Below, one piece after another: positions 6,715 to 9,650 of a stretch of 9,650 bases of DNA. The stretch spans positions 1 through 9,650 of the forward strand of contig JAVHLO010000078.1 of the NCBI GenBank assembly GCA_031082105.1. The letters run 5' to 3'. The notes under the pieces are model-generated. The model made no database searches and was not told where the DNA came from. It worked only from the letters and a program-made list of their open reading frames with translations. This DNA is from Planctomycetota bacterium. Its GTDB lineage: Bacteria > Planctomycetota > MHYJ01 > JACQXL01 > JAVHLO01. Within the stretch, counting starts at the first letter, position 1. The number at the start of each line of letters is the position of its first letter. The translations under genes and the position numbers were made by a program.

Positions 6715-6729
6715 GGCGGACGATCCGCC
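6715..6729. repeat. Small inverted repeat in the alr leader
   Basis: GGCGGA (6715-6720) and TCCGCC (6724-6729) flank a 3-nt loop about 20-35 nt before the alr ATG, next to the proposed start of transcription. It could be a leader hairpin or an operator half-site pair; nothing more can be said. Confidence 0.4.
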
Positions 6730-6732
6730 CGC

Positions 6733-6761
6733 AATATTCACCAATCAAGGAAAACTGTCGA
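6733..6761 (-). promoter_or_regulatory. Possible sigma70 promoter for alr
   Basis: On the minus strand TCGACA (6761-6756, 5/6 of the -35 consensus) is followed after 17 bp by AATATT (6738-6733, 4/6 of the -10 consensus). Transcription would begin near 6726, about 32 nt before the ATG. The repeat-filled part of the spacer lies upstream of it. Moderately weak by sequence, but spacing and position fit. Confidence 0.4.
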
Positions 6762-6785
6762 CAGCCTATCATTCCGAACTTGGTT

Positions 6786-6821
6786 TCCGCCGCAGGCGGA
6801 CCCCGCCTTAAGCGGGGCGGA
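6786..6821. repeat. Tandem GC-rich hairpins (TCCGCC/GGCGGA and CCCCGC/GCGGGG)
   Basis: TCCGCC-GCA-GGCGGA (6786-6800) is followed at once by CCCCGC-CTTAA-GCGGGG (6801-6817) and then CGGA, so the two stems can also pair in alternative ways. They belong to the palindrome-rich part of the tsaB-alr spacer. Confidence 0.65.
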
Positions 6822-6860
6822 ATCTCCTCAACCAAGTGTCCTGCCCTTCGCTCAAGGAGG

Positions 6861-6884
6861 TGCCCCCGACTGCGATCGGGGGCA
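6861..6884. repeat. Perfect 9-bp hairpin TGCCCCCGA/TCGGGGGCA
   Basis: The arms 6861-6869 and 6876-6884 are exact complements around loop CTGCGA. Sequence and shape resemble the hairpin at 5375-5400. Located between tsaB and alr; no U-run follows on the minus strand. Confidence 0.75.
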
Positions 6885-6906
6885 TGACAGCGAAACGAAT
6901 CTCATG

Positions 6907-6986
6907 AATAGACCGGGCCAGGATCTTGGATTTTGGACTGTCAGACGCCGATCCAAATTCCAGGCTCCAAAGTCCGTCGGTCTATT
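6907..6986. repeat. 80-bp inverted-repeat element overlapping the 3' end of tsaB
   Basis: AATAGACCG (6907-6915) and CGGTCTATT (6978-6986) are perfect 9-nt inverted ends. Inside lie further imperfectly paired TTGGAT/ATCCAA and GGACT/AGTCC blocks. The right end contains the tsaB stop codon (6984-6982). Its ends and content differ from the other families here. Confidence 0.6.
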
Positions 6987-7635
6987 TGTCTCCGACGCAG
7001 TATACGGGCATCAGCTTCTCGGGCAGATCGCGTTCGCCCGCATTGAAGCGTGTTCGCGCGATGGAAGCGACCCGCGCCGCGCGTGGGTGCCAGAGCTCTT
7101 TTGTCGCAATGCGGGGAGTCCTCTTCCGAACCGCTTCTTCGTGTTGTTCCAGCCCGGTGCCCGTCACGGCGGTCCTGCCGTCGATCTTGTCAAGGACGTT
7201 CTCGACCCGCGCGAGGAACGGTTCCCCGTCCCGTTCCCATCCGGACTTCGCCGGCCGGTAGAGGCATGCGTAGACCTTGCCCCAACGCGCGTCGAGCATC
7301 GCGCAAAGGCGATCCGCTTCGGGCGGGATCGCCTGCGCGATCGCGTCGAGGCTCGACACGCCGATGAGCGCCGCGCCGAACGCCATGGCGACCATCTGCG
7401 CCGTTGCGATGCCCACGCGCAGTCCGGTGTAAGAGCCCGGGCCGACGTCCACCCCGATCGCGTCCATGTGACGCGCGCCGACACCGGCCTTTACCAGCAT
7501 ATCCCTGAGCGCCGGGGCGAGTCTCCGCGCGTGCTCGGTCTCGCGCGTGAAGACCGCTTCCTCGAGGTGGAGGTCGTCAAGCGCGACCGCCACGCTCCCC
7601 TCGCTGGTCGATGTTGTGATCCCTATCAGGTTCAT
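6982..7635 (-). CDS. tsaB: tRNA threonylcarbamoyladenosine biosynthesis protein TsaB
   Basis: TsaB is the non-catalytic partner that dimerises with TsaD and, with TsaE, transfers the threonylcarbamoyl group to A37 of ANN-decoding tRNAs in the cytoplasm. The 217-residue product has the ASKHA-fold start MNLIGITTSTSEGSVAV and the diagnostic VDVGPGSYTGLRVGIATAQ at 62-80. It also has SSLDAIA at 94-100 and LDARWGKVYACLY at 114-126. Length is close to the usual 220-235. In the first loop the common I-D-T-S-T reads I-T-T-S-T (Asp to Thr at residue 7), tolerable because TsaB need not bind ATP. The C-terminus ends PVYCVGDK. No strong ribosome binding site is seen. A strong promoter lies upstream at 7720-7692, and the dehydrogenase gene is divergent. 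No tsaD, tsaE or rimI is in the window. Confidence 0.94.
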   Translation of the reverse strand: MNLIGITTSTSEGSVAVALDDLHLEEAVFTRETEHARRLAPALRDMLVKAGVGARHMDAIGVDVGPGSYTGLRVGIATAQMVAMAFGAALIGVSSLDAIAQAIPPEADRLCAMLDARWGKVYACLYRPAKSGWERDGEPFLARVENVLDKIDGRTAVTGTGLEQHEEAVRKRTPRIATKELWHPRAARVASIARTRFNAGERDLPEKLMPVYCVGDK

Positions 7636-7691
7636 TGGCTATAGTTCCGTTCCTGACGGCCCCCGCGCGGTCATGGTTGCGCAGTTGGGTC

Positions 7692-7720
7692 ATGTTATCA
7701 CAATTCCCCCCGGCTGTCAA
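7692..7720 (-). promoter_or_regulatory. Sigma70 promoter for tsaB
   Basis: On the minus strand a perfect -35 box TTGACA (7720-7715) is followed after exactly 17 bp by TAACAT (7697-7692, 4/6 of the -10 consensus). Transcription would begin near 7685, giving a leader of about 50 nt before the tsaB ATG. Confidence 0.7.
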
Positions 7721-7878
7721 TGCTGGCCGGGGTTGCCGGCGGAAGCGTAGTATGCGCCCTATGGAGTGCGCCGGTCGAGCCGTGGAAGATCGCGCTTCAC
7801 ATCTGGCGGCTTGGCGTCTTCGTGTCGCCCTCGATGCTGTAGGGTACACTCTTTGCCGCACCGTGCAGCGCATCAGGT

Positions 7879-7913
7879 TGGGGAGAATTGGTCCCCACCT
7901 CTCCGTGGACCAA
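7879..7913. other. Mutually exclusive hairpins in the divergent spacer
   Basis: TGGGGA (7879-7884) can pair with TCCCCA (7892-7897), or TTGGTCC (7888-7894) with GGACCAA (7907-7913). The two pairings share bases 7892-7894, so only one can form. They lie upstream of the proposed dehydrogenase promoter, so they may instead be protein-binding inverted repeats, or chance. Confidence 0.35.
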
Positions 7914-7997
7914 GCACGCGACCTGAGTGGACAAGCTTGCTTGCCACGTGTTTCACGCGCCCAATCACGGTCTCCGAGCTACGGAACAGCGTTTTCC

Positions 7998-8026
7998 TTG
8001 AAACAACGATGCAAATGGGGTATCAT
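7998..8026 (+). promoter_or_regulatory. Sigma70 promoter for the iron-containing alcohol dehydrogenase gene
   Basis: TTGAAA (7998-8003, 5/6) and TATCAT (8021-8026, 5/6) are separated by exactly 17 bp. Transcription would begin near 8033, leaving a leader of about 68 nt before ATG 8101. Confidence 0.7.
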
Positions 8027-8100
8027 CACACGCATACTCTTTGACCGATACATGCTTCGCAGAATGACGGGCAATCGATTCTTCAAAGGGGAGAACTACG

Positions 8101-9249
8101 ATGTCGAAGATGTTCCACTTTCCAACACGCGTCATGATGCACGTCGGCGCGATCCGGGCCTTGCCGGCGGAACTCGACGTGCGCGGGATGCGCCACGTGC
8201 TGCTCGTGACGGACCGCAACCTCGCCGCCGCCAACGACCTGCCGAACAAGGTCGCCGCACTGCTCGGTCCGAGATGCGCCGCGGTCTACGACGGTGTCGT
8301 GAGTGAGCCGACGCTCGACCACGTTCAGGAAGGGCACCGCCTGACCCGCAACGCCGTGGTTGACGGCATCGTGAGCGTCGGCGGCGGCAGCGTCATCGAC
8401 TGCGCGAAGGGGATCGCCGCCACGATGCGCGCGAAGACCTCGCTCAAGCCCGGCGGCGCATCCTTCTTCCTCGAAGGGCCGGCGCCCTCGCATTTCGCGA
8501 TCCCCACGACCGCCGGGAGCGGAAGCGAGGTGAGCGCGGCCGCGATGCTCTTCGATCCGGCGTCCGGTCGAAAGAGCCTGTACTTCGATCCGTACATCAC
8601 CCCGAGGATGGCGATCCTTGACGCGGAACTGACGGTCTCCATGCCGCCCAAGCTCACGGCGACCGCCGGGCTGGATGCGCTCTGTCATTCCGTCGAGGCG
8701 CTCGTATCGAAGAGCGCCACGCCGTTCAGCAATGCGCTGGCGCACGAATCAATGGGGGTGATAATCGAGAACCTGTCCGTCTGCTGCGAGGACGGCGGGA
8801 ATGTCAAAGCGCGCGAGGCGATGCTCATCGCGGCGTCGATGGCCGGCGCGGCGTTCGTGAACGCGGGGCTCGGGATCATCCACTCCCTGGCCCACGCGAT
8901 CGGCGCGGTCACAAACATGCCGCACGGAACGCTCTGCGGCGCGCTCCTGCCCCACTGCGTGAGATTCAACGTCGCCCGCGAGCCGGAAAGCTGCGCGCCC
9001 GTCGCCCACGCCATGGGGATCGATACGTCCCACCTCGGCCCGCGCATGGCCTGCGAGGCCGCAAGTGCCGCGGTCGACCGGCTCGTGGAAAAACTCGGCC
9101 TCCCGACAAAGCTCCGCGACGTCGGAGTGAAGCGCGAAGACTTCCCCCGCATCGCCGAACTCGCACTCGTCGACCCGTGCCTGAAGACCAACCCGAGAGC
9201 GATCACCCGGGCCGACGAGCTCTTGCCCTTGATGGAGTCGGCGTACTGA
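8101..9249 (+). CDS. Iron-containing alcohol dehydrogenase (group III)
   Basis: A cytoplasmic NAD(P)-dependent oxidoreductase interconverting an alcohol and an aldehyde or ketone; the true substrate is unknown. The 382-residue length is typical of the family. The N-terminal Rossmann-like domain has VSVGGGSVIDCAKGIA at 91-106 for dinucleotide binding, then PTTAGSGSEVS at 135-145. The helical C-terminal domain shows all four metal ligands expected by comparison with FucO-type enzymes: Asp192 and His196 in LDALCHSVEA, His261 in GIIHSLAHAIG, and His275 in NMPHGT. The ATG is supported by GGGGAG at 8088-8093, 7 nt upstream, and by the promoter at 7998-8026. It is the only clear plus-strand gene, divergent from tsaB. 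Family members include lactaldehyde reductase, 1,3-propanediol dehydrogenase and methanol dehydrogenase; sequence alone does not choose among them. No clear intrinsic terminator follows. Confidence 0.97.
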   Translation: MSKMFHFPTRVMMHVGAIRALPAELDVRGMRHVLLVTDRNLAAANDLPNKVAALLGPRCAAVYDGVVSEPTLDHVQEGHRLTRNAVVDGIVSVGGGSVIDCAKGIAATMRAKTSLKPGGASFFLEGPAPSHFAIPTTAGSGSEVSAAAMLFDPASGRKSLYFDPYITPRMAILDAELTVSMPPKLTATAGLDALCHSVEALVSKSATPFSNALAHESMGVIIENLSVCCEDGGNVKAREAMLIAASMAGAAFVNAGLGIIHSLAHAIGAVTNMPHGTLCGALLPHCVRFNVAREPESCAPVAHAMGIDTSHLGPRMACEAASAAVDRLVEKLGLPTKLRDVGVKREDFPRIAELALVDPCLKTNPRAITRADELLPLMESAY

Positions 9250-9393
9250 GCGCCTTCCCGGAAGCCGTTCGGAGCCGCCAAAACGCCAAGGACGCCAGAG
9301 ACTATTGTGAGAGTCCAATAGGAAAAAAGGAATGTCATTCCGAGCGAAGCCAAGCCCGACTGGCTTCTGGAACAGGGACTGCAAGAGAGTCTG

Positions 9394-9420
9394 ACGGGAC
9401 AAAAGAACGTCCGGTCCCGT
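9394..9420. repeat. Hairpin ACGGGAC/GTCCCGT
   Basis: Perfect 7-bp arms at 9394-9400 and 9414-9420 enclose a 13-nt loop. It shares the GGGAC core with the palindrome at 9516-9530 and with 9460-9468. Confidence 0.55.
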
Positions 9421-9515
9421 ACAAGTCTCTTTTCCATCTCAGGCGGATCACGCCCTTGGCGGGACAGTCTCTGTTGGCATCCCCCGACGAATCAAAGACC
9501 GGATACGCTGAAAAG

Positions 9516-9530
9516 CCGGGACAGTCCCGG
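9516..9530. repeat. 15-nt palindrome CCGGGACAGTCCCGG
   Basis: Seven-base arms are perfectly complementary around one central base. A related 'gcgggacagtctc' piece lies at 9459-9471, so a GGGACAGTC motif is repeated within about 60 bp. Confidence 0.6.
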
Positions 9531-9623
9531 GATTCTGCAGGTTTCCTTGGCGTCGTGTCGGTTTTCGGCCGATCAAGCGCTTGCATTCTATTCCGGACCC
9601 ATGGACCCTGGAGAGTCCCACTC

Positions 9624-9650
9624 ATGGAAGACCCTCGCTCGCCCAAGCTG
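9624..9650 (+). CDS. Possible start of a plus-strand gene cut by the window edge
   Basis: ATG at 9624 opens nine codons (MEDPRSPKL) to the edge, with GGAGAG ending 8 nt upstream. An alternative ATG at 9601 is open in another frame. Nine residues cannot identify a product, and the region upstream is repeat-rich, so this is only a suggestion. Confidence 0.25.

Larger units (their letters stand above)
7636..8100. other. Divergent intergenic spacer between tsaB and the alcohol dehydrogenase gene
   Basis: This 465-bp stretch has no convincing gene; the open frames crossing it run into or oppose the flanking genes and lack family features. It holds a minus-strand promoter near the tsaB end, a plus-strand promoter near the dehydrogenase end, and alternative hairpins at 7879-7913. 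Unlike the other spacers it has none of the recurring palindromic repeat families. Confidence 0.7.
9250..9623. other. Repeat-rich non-coding region downstream of the dehydrogenase gene
   Basis: This 374-bp stretch holds no credible gene. It is a patchwork of short repeat-like pieces: a 'gccgccaaaacgccaag' segment near 9276, a hairpin CTATTG/CAATAG at 9302-9321, and a 'gtcattccgagcgaag' segment near 9334 whose end forms GAAGCCA/TGGCTTC (9346-9367). Then come a hairpin at 9394-9420 and a palindrome at 9516-9530. None is followed by a convincing T-run on the plus strand. Confidence 0.65.

Noticed and set aside
7635..8306. Plus-strand open frame across the divergent spacer into the dehydrogenase gene
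   Set aside because: It contains both promoters, overlaps the start of the dehydrogenase in another frame, and has no recognisable domain.
9335..9646. Minus-strand open frame of 103 codons at the right end
   Set aside because: Most of it is translated palindromic and repeat-like DNA, it has no recognisable features, and no good ribosome binding site was seen.

Overview
The window is about 9.65 kb of high-GC bacterial chromosome. It carries five genes on the minus strand, the last cut by the left edge, and one divergent gene on the plus strand. A further start may lie at the right edge. The lineage cannot be fixed from sequence alone. A Planctomycetota-like or related PVC/candidate-phylum bacterium is suggested by three things: large secreted multidomain hydrolases, HEAT repeats fused to an esterase, and a TPR-like 'WC...QPDH...AR..LG' segment of the kind common in planctomycete secreted proteins. 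This lineage call is inference.

On the minus strand, in transcription order: tsaB (7635-6982), a subunit of the tRNA t6A machinery; alr (6694-5579), alanine racemase; a 787-residue secreted protein joining a beta-lactamase-family serine hydrolase to a dienelactone-hydrolase-like alpha/beta hydrolase (5347-2984); a 701-residue secreted esterase with C-terminal HEAT repeats (2554-449); and the first 100 codons of another secreted protein (300-1). The spacers are 148 to 429 bp, too wide for a tight operon. An iron-containing alcohol dehydrogenase (8101-9249) is transcribed to the right. The 465-bp divergent spacer between tsaB and the dehydrogenase holds two facing sigma70-type promoters, each with a 17-bp spacer.

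The most distinctive non-coding feature is that nearly every other spacer is packed with short palindromic repeats of several sequence families. One 35-nt family has three copies, two of them arranged as an inverted pair just upstream of the serine hydrolase gene. An 83-bp palindrome lies upstream of the truncated gene, and another inverted repeat includes the tsaB stop codon. Many long plus-strand open frames opposite the minus-strand genes are GC-driven shadows.

I see no defence system, CRISPR array, transposase, rRNA or tRNA. The window reads as housekeeping genes plus secreted hydrolases. Its best second-look material is the fused hydrolase architectures and the repeat-filled spacers. I do not see clear evidence of a new multi-gene system.
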